Positions 24,774-33,724 of a stretch of 64,000 bases of DNA are shown one piece after another. A program made the position numbers and the translations under genes. Origin of the DNA: Bacteroidia bacterium. Lineage in GTDB: Bacteria; Bacteroidota; Bacteroidia; Bacteroidales; F082. Within the stretch, counting starts at the first letter, position 1. Every line of letters starts with the position of its first letter. The notes under the pieces are model-generated. The model had not been told where the DNA came from and did no database searches. It worked only from the letters and a program-made list of their open reading frames with translations. The DNA lies in the NCBI GenBank assembly GCA_021287165.1, contig JAJTAY010000033.1:1-64000 (forward strand), in the 5' to 3' direction.

Positions 24774-27599
24774 ATGGGCAGAGCTGGAATCGGTGCGACA
24801 ACGCTTGTGTTGTGGCTAATTCTCGCACCCAATTTTGGTCTTCTTTTCTGTCAAAAAGATACCAGTTTCGTCGATATCGGCAATTTAAATCCTCAAACAG
24901 CAGACACAACCAGACTTGGAGAACTTTTCGTTAGTTTGGAAGAGGTTATTTCGCTGGAAAAAACAGCAGATTCCGACTCCTGGAGGACCGTGCTCAGAAA
25001 CGAGATTCTGCATGCTGCTGATCATCCCCAGGCCCTTGAGTTTATCGTGGAGCGCGCAGGAAGTCTTGGCGTTGCCAACCGAAACCGGTTTCGCATGAAG
25101 GAAGCCGAATTCTGGCATAAGCTCGAGTTTGACGCTGCGAGCCGCGGAAAGCTTACCAATAGGATGGTTCAGGCACTCAACAATCTGGGATTGATCTATC
25201 GGCGCACAGACAAATATGAAGCGGCGATCGAAGCCTATCAGCAGGCAATTGTATTGGCCGAGTCGACTGGTGAAGCACGCGGTATAGTATTTGCCCTCAA
25301 TGGTTTAGGTAATATTTTTCTTGAACTGGGCAATCTTGACGAGGCCATGCTCAACTTCAGGGAGTGTCTGCGTCAGGAACAAGCTCTGAACAACCTTACC
25401 GGCATAGCCATCAATCTCAACAATATAGGCCATGTTTACCGAGAATGGGGTGATCTGGAACGAGCCATGGAATACTTCATGCTATCGCTGGAGGTAAATC
25501 AGGAGATACCCTCACAACGCGGAATTGCCATCTGCTACAACGATATCGGCGAGATATACCGCATTCGCGGCGAGAACGACAAGGCCCTCAGTTATTTTGA
25601 GCTGAGTCTCAATCTTAACAAACTCATCGGCGACCTCTACTATCTTGGCATCAATCATCTCAAGATTGCTGAAATATATTTCGAACGAAAGGACTTCGAT
25701 GGCATTCAGGCTCACCTCGACGAGGCCATCAGGCTTTCGGAACTGACCAACAACCGGTCGAACCTGATGAAAAGCTACCGCATCAAATACGAAACCGAGC
25801 ATGCCCGCGGTCATATCAGCGGTGCTATCAAATACCTCGAAAAGGCGTGGACGCTCAACGACAGCATACTAAACGAAAACATGCAGCGGAAGGTGATGCA
25901 GATGCAGGCTACCTTCAACCGCGAACGCTCCAATAGCCAGATTGCCCTGCTTCAAAACGAAAAAATGCTTGCAGAGCTGCGCTTCAAAAGACAAAAAGAC
26001 TACACCCTGGTGGTGGTTGCCGGACTGTTTGTCATGGTTATCGGGCTGGGATTGCTTGCCTATCTGCTCCTTACGAAAAACAGGGCCGTTCAGGCTCTTA
26101 AAATGAAAAACCGCGAGGTGGAACAGGCCAGGCTGCAACTGGCCGAATATAATCAGCAACTGCTGACCGCCAAGCAGGAAGCCGAACTCAACAATAAGCT
26201 CAAGAGCCAGTTTTTGGCCAATATGAGCCACGAGATTCGCACGCCGCTCAACTCGGTGATCGGCTTTGCCGATCTGTTGTCCGAAAAAATCACCGACTCT
26301 GTCAAATTATCCTACCTAGAAAGTATTCGGTCGAGTGGCCGGAGCTTATTGCTCCTCATCGAAGATATTCTCGACCTTTCGAAGATTGAGGCCGGAAAGC
26401 TCAAGCCTGAGCTACATTCGATGAGCCTGAACAACCTGTTTCTTGAGCTTCGGAGGATTTTTGAGCTGCAGGCATTCCAAAAAAATATTTTACTCAAATT
26501 CGAAACATCATCCGACTTTCCTGAAATCATTGTCATGCATGAAGGCAGCCTCAGGCAGATAATGGTCAATCTGATTGGCAATGCCCTCAAGTTTACCGAA
26601 AGCGGACAAATTATTGTGAGCGCGGAGGTTTTACAACGTAAAGGTGAAAATTATGACATTAAGATTTCGGTAAGCGATACGGGCAGCGGCATTGCAAAAG
26701 AAGATCTGGCGCATATTTTCGACGCCTTTTATCAATCGCAGGCCAATCCGGGCCATCAAAAAGGAACCGGGCTTGGATTAACAATCACCAAAAGACTGGT
26801 GGAATTGCTCAACGGAACGATTACAGCCACAAGTGCTGTTGGCAAAGGCACCACTTTTGAGCTGGTTTTCAGGGAGGTAAAAACCATAGCTTTCCGAACG
26901 GCATTCAGGCTGGCCCGAAACGACAGGCAGTCGTCGCCTTTGGCAATGCTTACCAACGACAACACCCTGCTTGCACCCATCGACAAGATTTTGGCCGAGC
27001 TAGGGTTGACCTGCGATCTGTACGAAGAAATTGCTGAATTCCGCAACCACATCAGCAATCCGTCCTGCCGGGTTGCGCTTTGGGATGCTGCGATAACTGA
27101 CCCTCACCTGACTGCAATCGGTGAGCTTGAGGCCGGAGAATGTGTGCACGTATTGCTTTCAAAAAAGAATATCCCCAATTATTCTGATTATCCTAACGGC
27201 GCCCTTCGAAATGCCATAATAAAGTTTCCCGATGAATTGCCTGCACTCAAAGCCTTGCTTACGCAAGCGGTTTTTGGCTCAAGTATTAAAGAAGCTGAAG
27301 CTGAATCCTTTGTAACGATATCGGACGATCTCAGTCCGGACGAGAGCGCACTTCTGGCCGCATACAATAAGGCAACCCAAAGTCAGATTGTGCAGGATGT
27401 GGTAGATTTTGCGAACAGACTTGCCGAGTTCGGTGAAAAATATAACGAAAAGCCCTTCGTCAAACTAGGCCAAGATCTGGAACGGACAGCCCGTGCCATA
27501 GATATCGAAATGATGAATTCGTTGATGGATGAATTCAGCAGAAAACTTAAGTCGCGACACGAAAACCCAACTGGCACAGAACAACTTAAACATGGATAA
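24774..27599 (+). CDS. TPR sensor histidine kinase with degenerate receiver domain
   Basis: 941 residues from the ATG at 24774. In order: N-terminal signal/anchor (about 6-27), periplasmic tetratricopeptide repeats (about 110-370, e.g. ALNNLGLIYRRTDKYEAAIEA), a membrane helix (410-432), a coiled coil, HisKA with H486 (MSHEIRTPLNS) and HATPase with N603 (N-box), DTGSG at about 636-640 and GTGLGL. After about 715 a receiver-like fold follows with one Asp at 771 (VALWDAAI), lacking the usual acidic pair. The last 80 residues are helical (LAEFGEKYNEKPFVKLGQDL) without an Hpt His. The kinase part looks active. The stop overlaps the next gene by 8 nt (ATGGATAA). Confidence 0.88.
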   Translation: MGRAGIGATTLVLWLILAPNFGLLFCQKDTSFVDIGNLNPQTADTTRLGELFVSLEEVISLEKTADSDSWRTVLRNEILHAADHPQALEFIVERAGSLGVANRNRFRMKEAEFWHKLEFDAASRGKLTNRMVQALNNLGLIYRRTDKYEAAIEAYQQAIVLAESTGEARGIVFALNGLGNIFLELGNLDEAMLNFRECLRQEQALNNLTGIAINLNNIGHVYREWGDLERAMEYFMLSLEVNQEIPSQRGIAICYNDIGEIYRIRGENDKALSYFELSLNLNKLIGDLYYLGINHLKIAEIYFERKDFDGIQAHLDEAIRLSELTNNRSNLMKSYRIKYETEHARGHISGAIKYLEKAWTLNDSILNENMQRKVMQMQATFNRERSNSQIALLQNEKMLAELRFKRQKDYTLVVVAGLFVMVIGLGLLAYLLLTKNRAVQALKMKNREVEQARLQLAEYNQQLLTAKQEAELNNKLKSQFLANMSHEIRTPLNSVIGFADLLSEKITDSVKLSYLESIRSSGRSLLLLIEDILDLSKIEAGKLKPELHSMSLNNLFLELRRIFELQAFQKNILLKFETSSDFPEIIVMHEGSLRQIMVNLIGNALKFTESGQIIVSAEVLQRKGENYDIKISVSDTGSGIAKEDLAHIFDAFYQSQANPGHQKGTGLGLTITKRLVELLNGTITATSAVGKGTTFELVFREVKTIAFRTAFRLARNDRQSSPLAMLTNDNTLLAPIDKILAELGLTCDLYEEIAEFRNHISNPSCRVALWDAAITDPHLTAIGELEAGECVHVLLSKKNIPNYSDYPNGALRNAIIKFPDELPALKALLTQAVFGSSIKEAEAESFVTISDDLSPDESALLAAYNKATQSQIVQDVVDFANRLAEFGEKYNEKPFVKLGQDLERTARAIDIEMMNSLMDEFSRKLKSRHENPTGTEQLKHG

Positions 27600-28749
27600 T
27601 AGCAAGCCACGTATTCTCATAGTTGACGACAACACCCGAAATATTCAGGTTGTGGGCAATATTCTCATGCACGATAATATCGATATTGCTTATGCCACCA
27701 ACGGGCATCGGGCTCTGGAGCTGGCCGCTGCCCAGCAATTTGATCTGGTGCTTCTGGATATTATGATGCCCGGAATGGACGGTTATACGGTGTGTCAGCA
27801 ACTTCGACAAGATGCCCATAACAGCGAAACGCCGGTTATTTTCCTGACAGCCCGCAACGACCCATCCAGCATACTCCTGGGCTTCTCGGCCGGAGCCAAC
27901 GATTACGTCACCAAACCTTTCAATAGTGCAGAACTCAAAGCAAGGGTGAATACTCACCTTGAGCTCCACCGGCAAAAATCATTGCTCAAAAATCTCAATC
28001 AAAACCTTGAACAGCTTGTGATTGAGCGCACCCATAAGCTCGAAGCCGCCATGAGGCAATTGAGCCAGCTCGAAAAATCGAAAAGCGAATTCCTTTCCAT
28101 CATCAGCCACGAACTCAGAGGCCCGCTCAGCGGTATTATAGGACTGACGCAGCTGCTCAAAGCAGGAATGCACGAAAATGAGCAAATCCGACAGCTGGAT
28201 ATGCTCGGCGCCATTGCCCAGCGACTTGCCCGATTTTCGGAGATGGCTTTGCTTATTACAAGTCTTCGGGCCAGTGATGGCATGATGCAAATTATGCCAA
28301 CCCTTGCCAATGTTCCCGTAGAAATGGCTGCCAATGAAGCTGTTAATATTCTTGCCGAGAAAAACATCAGGCTTTCAGTGGTCATGCCCGAGGAGAAACT
28401 GATGATTCAAATCGACTCCGAAATGATACGCCGCTGCCTGACGATTCTCATTGAAAATGCCGCACAAAACCTTCCTCAGGAGGCAAACATAGCGCTCTCG
28501 CTTCAAAACGACAAGTCCGAAACAACCATCAGTGTTTCAACGAGCGGTTTTCCCCTGCCCGAGGAGCTCCTGCAGGCAATCAACGACTTTGTGTTGACCG
28601 GCCAAATTATTACTGACGAAAGCAGCGGACTTTCGCTGGCAGCTGTCAAACTTGTGCTCGACGCCCACGGCGGACGCATGAAAGTGGAGAACAAGGGCAA
28701 TGACGGTTGCGTTAGCCTAATATTCGATTCCAAAACCACTATTGAATAA
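27592..28749 (+). CDS. Receiver-histidine kinase hybrid
   Basis: 385 residues. N-terminal receiver domain with the acidic pair (LIVDDN), phosphoacceptor D56 (LLDIMMPGMDG) and Lys in DYVTKPF, then a coiled coil, a HisKA helix with H173 (IISHELRGPLSG) and an ATPase-like domain. The N-box Asn is kept (LIENAAQN) but the G1 motif DxGxG is lost (VSTSGFPLP), so ATP binding is doubtful. It probably receives phosphate from the upstream kinase, to which it is translationally coupled. There is no DNA-binding output domain in either protein. Confidence 0.85.
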   Translation: MDNSKPRILIVDDNTRNIQVVGNILMHDNIDIAYATNGHRALELAAAQQFDLVLLDIMMPGMDGYTVCQQLRQDAHNSETPVIFLTARNDPSSILLGFSAGANDYVTKPFNSAELKARVNTHLELHRQKSLLKNLNQNLEQLVIERTHKLEAAMRQLSQLEKSKSEFLSIISHELRGPLSGIIGLTQLLKAGMHENEQIRQLDMLGAIAQRLARFSEMALLITSLRASDGMMQIMPTLANVPVEMAANEAVNILAEKNIRLSVVMPEEKLMIQIDSEMIRRCLTILIENAAQNLPQEANIALSLQNDKSETTISVSTSGFPLPEELLQAINDFVLTGQIITDESSGLSLAAVKLVLDAHGGRMKVENKGNDGCVSLIFDSKTTIE

Positions 28750-28765
28750 TTCAAAACCAAAACCA

Positions 28766-29941
28766 ATGGCAAAAAATTTCAATGCCCCCGATTATTTTAA
28801 TGTAGATGATTTACTCACCGACGAACACAAAATCGTGCGTCAGGCCGTGCGCGACTGGGTCGATCGTTCAGTTAAACCCTTTATCGAAGATAACTACGAA
28901 AAAGCTGTCTTTCCCAGGCACCTGATCAAGGAGCTGGGCGAAATCGGCGCCTTTGGCCCTTTCATACCCGAGGAATTTGGCGGAGCTGGCATGGACTACA
29001 TTGCTTACGGATTGATTATGCAGGAGCTCGAGCGCGGCGATTCGGGCGTGCGTTCGATGGCATCCGTCCAAACTTCGCTGGTAATGTATCCCATTTGGTC
29101 GTATGGCACTGAGGAACAGAGGAGTAAGTATCTACCAAAACTGGCCAGCGGCGAAATGGTGGGCTGTTTCGGCCTCACCGAGCCCAACCATGGCTCAGAT
29201 CCGGGTAGCATGCTTACCCGTTTTACGGATAAAGGCGACCACTATCTGCTCAATGGCGCAAAAATGTGGATCACCAATAGCTCCATAGCTGATGTGGCAG
29301 TGGTTTGGGCCAAAGACGACGAAGGCGTGATCAGAGGTCTTATTGTGGAAAAGGGCATGGAAGGTTTCACTGCACCCGAAACACATGGCAAATGGTCGCT
29401 CAGGGCTTCGGTAACGGGAGAGCTCGTTTTTGACAATGTTCGCGTTCCGAAAGAGAACCTGCTTCCTGGCGTTAAAGGCCTTCGGGGACCGCTCAGCTGT
29501 CTCAGCTCGGCCCGCTACGGCATTGCCTGGGGTGTGATTGGCGCCGCTATGGACTGCTACGACACCGCACTGCAATATAGCCTTGAACGTCAGCAATTTG
29601 GCAAACCCATTGGCGCTTTCCAGCTACAGCAGAAAAAACTGGCCGAAGCCATCACCGAAATTACCAAGGCCCAGCTGCTGGCATGGCGGCTAGGCACCCT
29701 GCGCAACGAAGGACGCGCAACACCAGCACAAATTTCGATGGCAAAACGCAATAATGTAGCGATGGCCCTCGATATCGCCCGCGAAATGCGGCAAGTACTC
29801 GGCGCTATGGGCATTACCAATGATTTTCCTATGATGCGTCATATGATGAACCTCGAATCGGTAATTACCTACGAAGGCACACACGACGTGCATCTGCTCA
29901 TCACGGGACAGGACATCACGGGAATCGCCGCATACAAATAA
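28766..29941 (+). CDS. Acyl-CoA dehydrogenase, glutaryl-CoA dehydrogenase-like
   Basis: 391 residues (ATG at 28766; eight codons upstream is another ATG). FAD enzyme predicted to convert glutaryl-CoA to crotonyl-CoA + CO2. The GCDH-type stretches VRSMASVQTSLVMYPI and CFGLTEPNHGSDPGSM are present. R96 aligns with the Arg that binds the distal carboxylate of glutaryl-CoA, and the catalytic base is E370 preceded by Tyr (TYEGTHD), as in decarboxylating GCDH. No electron-transfer flavoprotein gene is adjacent. It starts 16 bp after the kinase gene, but a functional link is not evident. A terminator follows. Confidence 0.88.
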   Translation: MAKNFNAPDYFNVDDLLTDEHKIVRQAVRDWVDRSVKPFIEDNYEKAVFPRHLIKELGEIGAFGPFIPEEFGGAGMDYIAYGLIMQELERGDSGVRSMASVQTSLVMYPIWSYGTEEQRSKYLPKLASGEMVGCFGLTEPNHGSDPGSMLTRFTDKGDHYLLNGAKMWITNSSIADVAVVWAKDDEGVIRGLIVEKGMEGFTAPETHGKWSLRASVTGELVFDNVRVPKENLLPGVKGLRGPLSCLSSARYGIAWGVIGAAMDCYDTALQYSLERQQFGKPIGAFQLQQKKLAEAITEITKAQLLAWRLGTLRNEGRATPAQISMAKRNNVAMALDIAREMRQVLGAMGITNDFPMMRHMMNLESVITYEGTHDVHLLITGQDITGIAAYK

Positions 29942-29962
29942 AACCAGATTGATAAACCAGAT

Positions 29963-29997
29963 ACCTCCTGAACATAAGATTTCAGGAGGTGTTTTTT
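29963..29997 (+). terminator. Intrinsic terminator after the acyl-CoA dehydrogenase
   Basis: Perfect 10-bp stem (29963-29972 with 29981-29990), 8-nt loop, then six T (29992-29997). It lies before the ATG of the queuosine-precursor transporter, which argues against any start upstream of 30009. Confidence 0.85.
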
Positions 29998-30008
29998 ATA
30001 AAAATGAC

Positions 30009-30731
30009 ATGAACGAGCAACCACTAAACAAACTGAGTCTGAAACAGCGCAGCCAGGCCGAAATGCTTTACCTCATACTCGGCGCACTCTTTATCACTGC
30101 ACTCGTTACCAGTAACCTTATTTTTCAGAAATTTTTCTTCTGGAATCCGCTTGGGCTATTTCGCTTTGAGCTAAGCGTGGGCATCATCGCCTATCCGGTA
30201 ACTTTTCTGGTAACCGACATTGTGTCGGAAGTCTATGGCAAACGAAGGGCCAATTTTCTGGTCATTGCAGGGATTTTTGCTTCGGCTTTTGCCTTGCTGA
30301 TTGTCATCGTGTCAACCCTTGCGCCGGCTACCGAGTGGTCGCCACTGAGCGATGCCGAGTTTAAAAAGGCTTTTGCATTCACCTTTCTGGCGGTTGGCGC
30401 ATCGCTTGCAGCATACCTCACTGCACAGTTTATCGATGTTCATGTCTTTCATTTCTGGAAAGCCGTCACCAATGGTAAACACTTATGGATTCGAAACAAC
30501 CTGAGCACCTTCACCAGCCAATTTGTGGATACCGTAACGGTGCTGACACTTCTATGCTCGTTTGGGGTTATTGATTGGGAACTTTTTCCCAAGCTTCTGG
30601 GCAACGGTTACTTATTCAAAGCCATCGTTGCCCTGCTCGACACACCCTTTGCCTATCTGGGGGTTTATGGCCTGCGACGGTTTTTTGGCCTTAAAGGACA
30701 TGGCGCCGAGCTTAACCTCGACGAGCAATAG
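30009..30731 (+). CDS. Queuosine precursor transporter (YhhQ/VUT family)
   Basis: 240-residue integral membrane protein with about six to seven hydrophobic segments. The pattern YPVTFLVTDIVSEVYGKRRA near residue 60 and RNNLSTFTSQFVDTVTVL later are hallmarks of the YhhQ/vitamin-uptake-like family, which imports queuine or pre-Q0/pre-Q1 for tRNA modification. The ATG at 30009 is chosen because a terminator ends at 29997. No other queuosine gene is in the window and no preQ1 riboswitch could be recognised in the short leader. Confidence 0.87.
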   Translation: MNEQPLNKLSLKQRSQAEMLYLILGALFITALVTSNLIFQKFFFWNPLGLFRFELSVGIIAYPVTFLVTDIVSEVYGKRRANFLVIAGIFASAFALLIVIVSTLAPATEWSPLSDAEFKKAFAFTFLAVGASLAAYLTAQFIDVHVFHFWKAVTNGKHLWIRNNLSTFTSQFVDTVTVLTLLCSFGVIDWELFPKLLGNGYLFKAIVALLDTPFAYLGVYGLRRFFGLKGHGAELNLDEQ

Positions 30732-30743
30732 CTTGTTTTCTTC

Positions 30744-30751
30744 TAATTTTG
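30744..30751 (+). promoter_or_regulatory. -7 promoter box for the alpha/beta hydrolase gene
   Basis: TAATTTTG, 18 bp before the ATG at 30770. It overlaps an earlier in-frame start at 30749, which is therefore unlikely. Confidence 0.5.
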
Positions 30752-30769
30752 CCGACTCAAAATAACGCG

Positions 30770-31573
30770 ATGAAGCTCTTTTTCCGCCGTTACGGAGATG
30801 CGGGTGCACAACCGCTCATCATACTGCATGGTCTTTACGGGCTTTCGGATAATTGGGTCACTTTTGGCCGCCGCATTGCCGACGAGGGTTTCGATGTAGT
30901 GATCCCCGATCAGCGCAATCACGGCAACTCGCCCCATAGCGACACTTTCAACTACATTGCCCTCACCGCCGACCTTGATGAGCTGATTGACGATTTGAGC
31001 TTTGACCAGCCCGCCCTGCTGGGTCACAGTATGGGTGGCAAGGTGGCCATGCGCTACGCCATGGAACGACCTGAAAGAGTAAAGAAGCTGCTCGTGGCCG
31101 ACATAAGCCCCCGCTCCTATGGCAGCCGGCCTCAGCATGTGGCCATCATCGAAGCCATGCAGTCGGTTGATTTTGAAACGGTTAAAAGCCGGTCTGAAGT
31201 GGAGTCCGTGCTCGACAGACGCATCAACGACCTGCGCATCAGGCAGTTCATCATGAAAAACCTCCACTGGCGCGACAAAGACCAGCTGGAATGGAAGATG
31301 AACCTCAGAGGCATACGCGACAACCTGCACCAGATGTTCGACACGGTGGAAACTGATCTCGAGTTTCTTAAACCCACCTTGTTCATACGCGGAGGAAATT
31401 CCGACTATATTCTTCCGTCCGATTATCCACTTATCCGCAAAAATTTCCCCTTTGCCGAAATTATCACCATTGAAGGGGCCTCGCATTGGGTGCATGCCGA
31501 AGCTCCTGAACAGTTTTACCTGCTCGCATCGGGTTTTCTGACAGGCCGTCCGGGATGGTATTTGGAAGAGTAA
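30770..31573 (+). CDS. Alpha/beta hydrolase (YbfF-like esterase)
   Basis: 267-residue cytoplasmic hydrolase. Oxyanion motif LHGLYG (19-24), nucleophile S87 in GHSMGG, likely acid in GNSDYILPS and His 239 in ASHWVHAEAP. The pattern PDQRNHGNSPHS is typical of the YbfF/epoxide-hydrolase-like esterases acting on short acyl esters or acyl-CoA. Natural substrate unknown. Confidence 0.87.
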   Translation: MKLFFRRYGDAGAQPLIILHGLYGLSDNWVTFGRRIADEGFDVVIPDQRNHGNSPHSDTFNYIALTADLDELIDDLSFDQPALLGHSMGGKVAMRYAMERPERVKKLLVADISPRSYGSRPQHVAIIEAMQSVDFETVKSRSEVESVLDRRINDLRIRQFIMKNLHWRDKDQLEWKMNLRGIRDNLHQMFDTVETDLEFLKPTLFIRGGNSDYILPSDYPLIRKNFPFAEIITIEGASHWVHAEAPEQFYLLASGFLTGRPGWYLEE

Positions 31574-31678
31574 TTGACATAAGCTCTCCCTTTTCTATCA
31601 ATGATCCGGCAAAACTCAGGTTTCTTATTAGCTTAAGCGTAAGAAAGAGCTTTTACGGCATTGGCATTCTGCAATAAA

Positions 31679-32281
31679 TTACCTTGATGGGATAAAAACA
31701 ATGCCGAAAGTGAACGAAAGCCTGTTAAGGTCAGATTGATTGATAACCGATTGGTCACCAGGGAAATAGAAGTTATAAGACAAACCAGCCCTTAACTTCA
31801 ACCAAGTTTTTAGTCCCAATTCGCCAAATAGCTGAGGGGCGACAACTAAACCTTTTTCGCTTCCGTCGGCCCGATTAAGCTGAAATAATCCAAATCTTTC
31901 TTCGTCCAAACGTAACGTAAAATAACCGATATTAATCTGAAAACCAGGGTCGATCCGTCTTTCACCTTTCAATAAATAGCCCGAAAGGACTCCTGCCTGA
32001 CCAATCCAAACATAACGTTGAACGCCATTGATTTCGGCCTTAAGATTAGATGCAAAAAAAGAGGTGTAGGCACCTAAATAAAACCGCTGATTGACTAAAC
32101 CTCCTCCCTCAATGCCCTGAAATGAAAAGGCTTTACCAAAAAAATCGTGATGCTGATGATAAAGCGTTATGAATCCTTTAAGTGAAAGGTCTTCAAGTCG
32201 ATGGTCCTTTGTGACCGCTGCATTTAGCACACCAGCGCCGAAAAGCGTGAAAATAACAACTAATGTCAGTCTGCCTTTCAT
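31679..32281 (-). CDS. Exported hypothetical protein, probably beta-rich
   Basis: 200 residues from the ATG at 32281, with a signal peptide (MKGRLTLVVIFTLFGAGVLNA). The mature part has alternating strand-like stretches (RFYLGAYTSFFASNLKAEI, GFQINIGYFTLRL, AGLSYNFYF) and ends in an amphipathic strand (LSFTFGIVFIPSR), as in outer-membrane barrels. I recognise no family. It starts 1 bp after the stop of the DUF998 gene, so both form one transcript. Base composition here looks AT-richer than the flanks. Confidence 0.65.
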   Translation of the reverse strand: MKGRLTLVVIFTLFGAGVLNAAVTKDHRLEDLSLKGFITLYHQHHDFFGKAFSFQGIEGGGLVNQRFYLGAYTSFFASNLKAEINGVQRYVWIGQAGVLSGYLLKGERRIDPGFQINIGYFTLRLDEERFGLFQLNRADGSEKGLVVAPQLFGELGLKTWLKLRAGLSYNFYFPGDQSVINQSDLNRLSFTFGIVFIPSR

Positions 32282-32282
32282 G

Positions 32283-32906
32283 CTAATATTTTCTTGAAAA
32301 GCTAAATGAAACCACAAAAGTCCAGAGAAGCAAGGTTCCTATGTTGAGCCTTTCGAGTAAGCCAAAATAGGAGAGTTTGCTGGCAAAAAAATATCCCGTC
32401 AGACCTCCGAAAACAAGGATGAGCATACCACATAAAATCGAAAAACGTCCCAGGTTTTGCCATTGAGGTTCTTTTTTCAACCCAATGCCTATAATAATTG
32501 GGGATAGAATAGTGAATGGCACAATAAGCACGGTAACAACAATATGCATCATGCCCGCGAAGGTTGGTTCGCTGCCAGGTAAATCCTGAGGAAAGAATGA
32601 ATAGGATATGGAAACAATATGCAGCATAATGAGCGAAATGCCTCCCCAAAGCAGAATTACTGATCGCCGGCTGGCAATAAACAGGGTAAACGATAGGGCA
32701 AAAACCAGTGCCAAAACCCCGTAAATATTGGTGAACCAAAGAAGCAAACCGCGATCAGGAGCCCCGCTTCCTGTCAGATCGCTGATTGGCCTGTGGAGAT
32801 GCTGGTATTCTTTCCATAACGCTCCGCCAATTAATACGTGAGCAACATACACAACAACAGCGAGCATGCCTGTCGAAAGTAAAGCTTTGCCGAATGCCTT
32901 ATTCAT
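32283..32906 (-). CDS. DUF998 family membrane protein
   Basis: 207 residues with six predicted membrane segments. The first loop LHRPISDLTGSGAPDRG and LWFTNIYGVLALVFALS match the DUF998 family, whose function is unknown. It is translationally close to the exported protein that follows. The 95-bp gap between it and the methyltransferase-like gene has no clear promoter match. Confidence 0.75.
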   Translation of the reverse strand: MNKAFGKALLSTGMLAVVVYVAHVLIGGALWKEYQHLHRPISDLTGSGAPDRGLLLWFTNIYGVLALVFALSFTLFIASRRSVILLWGGISLIMLHIVSISYSFFPQDLPGSEPTFAGMMHIVVTVLIVPFTILSPIIIGIGLKKEPQWQNLGRFSILCGMLILVFGGLTGYFFASKLSYFGLLERLNIGTLLLWTFVVSFSFSRKY

Positions 32907-33001
32907 CGTAAAAGAACATTATATTACATTCATTTTCAATTATTTATGAAATGGCCTCTGCAAATTGCGTTCAGCATCGCTAAAATCACACATTCTGCAT
33001 T

Positions 33002-33457
33002 TCAGATCCATGGCAATAAAACCCTCTTCTCGTATTCACTCCAGGATTTGCCGAATGTTTTGGCCATTATTTGCTCTTCCTCCGGAGCATACAATCTTGA
33101 CCCCAGATAAACAGTCATCCCTATCGGTATTCCGAGCCAGGTATCGAACAACAAGCCCGCAAAAGGCAGCACAATTAATCCGATACAGGTGTACAATGGA
33201 TGTTTCACCAACCTATAAGGACCACTGGTAATAAGCTGATTACGCGGCACTTTTATAAGGATTAGGGCAACAGTCCAAATCCAGATTACAATACCTGTTA
33301 GCGTTAGTCCCAGTGAGGCATTCCAAACTGCAGCAGACGGTCCGTTGACGCTGAAAAAATCAGGGAAGTAAATGTTGAGTATTACCCCAGCGATCAGGAA
33401 TGGCATCGTCAGCCGACCGATTTTTCGTCCGCTTCCGGCAAGCTTTTCTATATTCAT
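33002..33457 (-). CDS. Isoprenylcysteine/phospholipid-type membrane methyltransferase family protein
   Basis: 151 residues from the ATG at 33457. Four membrane segments and the ICMT/PEMT-type motif SGPYRLVKHPLYT (about 82-94) followed by a C-terminal acidic pair in YAPEEEQIMAKTFGKSWSEY. Members use S-adenosylmethionine to methylate lipids or prenyl-cysteines; the bacterial substrate is unknown. The frame stays open to 33568, but the extra part (Cys/His rich, not membrane-like) does not resemble the family. Confidence 0.75.
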   Translation of the reverse strand: MNIEKLAGSGRKIGRLTMPFLIAGVILNIYFPDFFSVNGPSAAVWNASLGLTLTGIVIWIWTVALILIKVPRNQLITSGPYRLVKHPLYTCIGLIVLPFAGLLFDTWLGIPIGMTVYLGSRLYAPEEEQIMAKTFGKSWSEYEKRVLLPWI

Positions 33458-33724
33458 GGCTTGATGGATTTTTTTACAGGCATAATGACAACTTTCTGCC
33501 GCAAGCGTTGTAGGGCGTTGACAATAATTTTGAGCTACCCCGATACTAAGGCTCCAAACATTAATCAATCACAATTTTACAGCAATTTGCCGTGCTCCGT
33601 CACGCACCAACGAAATTATTTATCGATTGGTCAGGGTTGAATGACCAGAATAAAAACCACAAACACAATCGAAAAAGACTTTTCAAGATTTACCATCCTT
33701 GCATAAATCACTCATTTGAGCGCT
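33458..33724. other. Intergenic region without a visible gene
   Basis: 267 bp between the membrane methyltransferase start and the end of the fucosidase gene. No open frame with a recognisable product, no tRNA, no strong hairpin and no full promoter match was found. Confidence 0.6.

Noticed and set aside
33458..33724. Possible small gene or RNA in the gap before the fucosidase end
   Set aside because: Only short frames without family resemblance and no stable paired ends or T-run.
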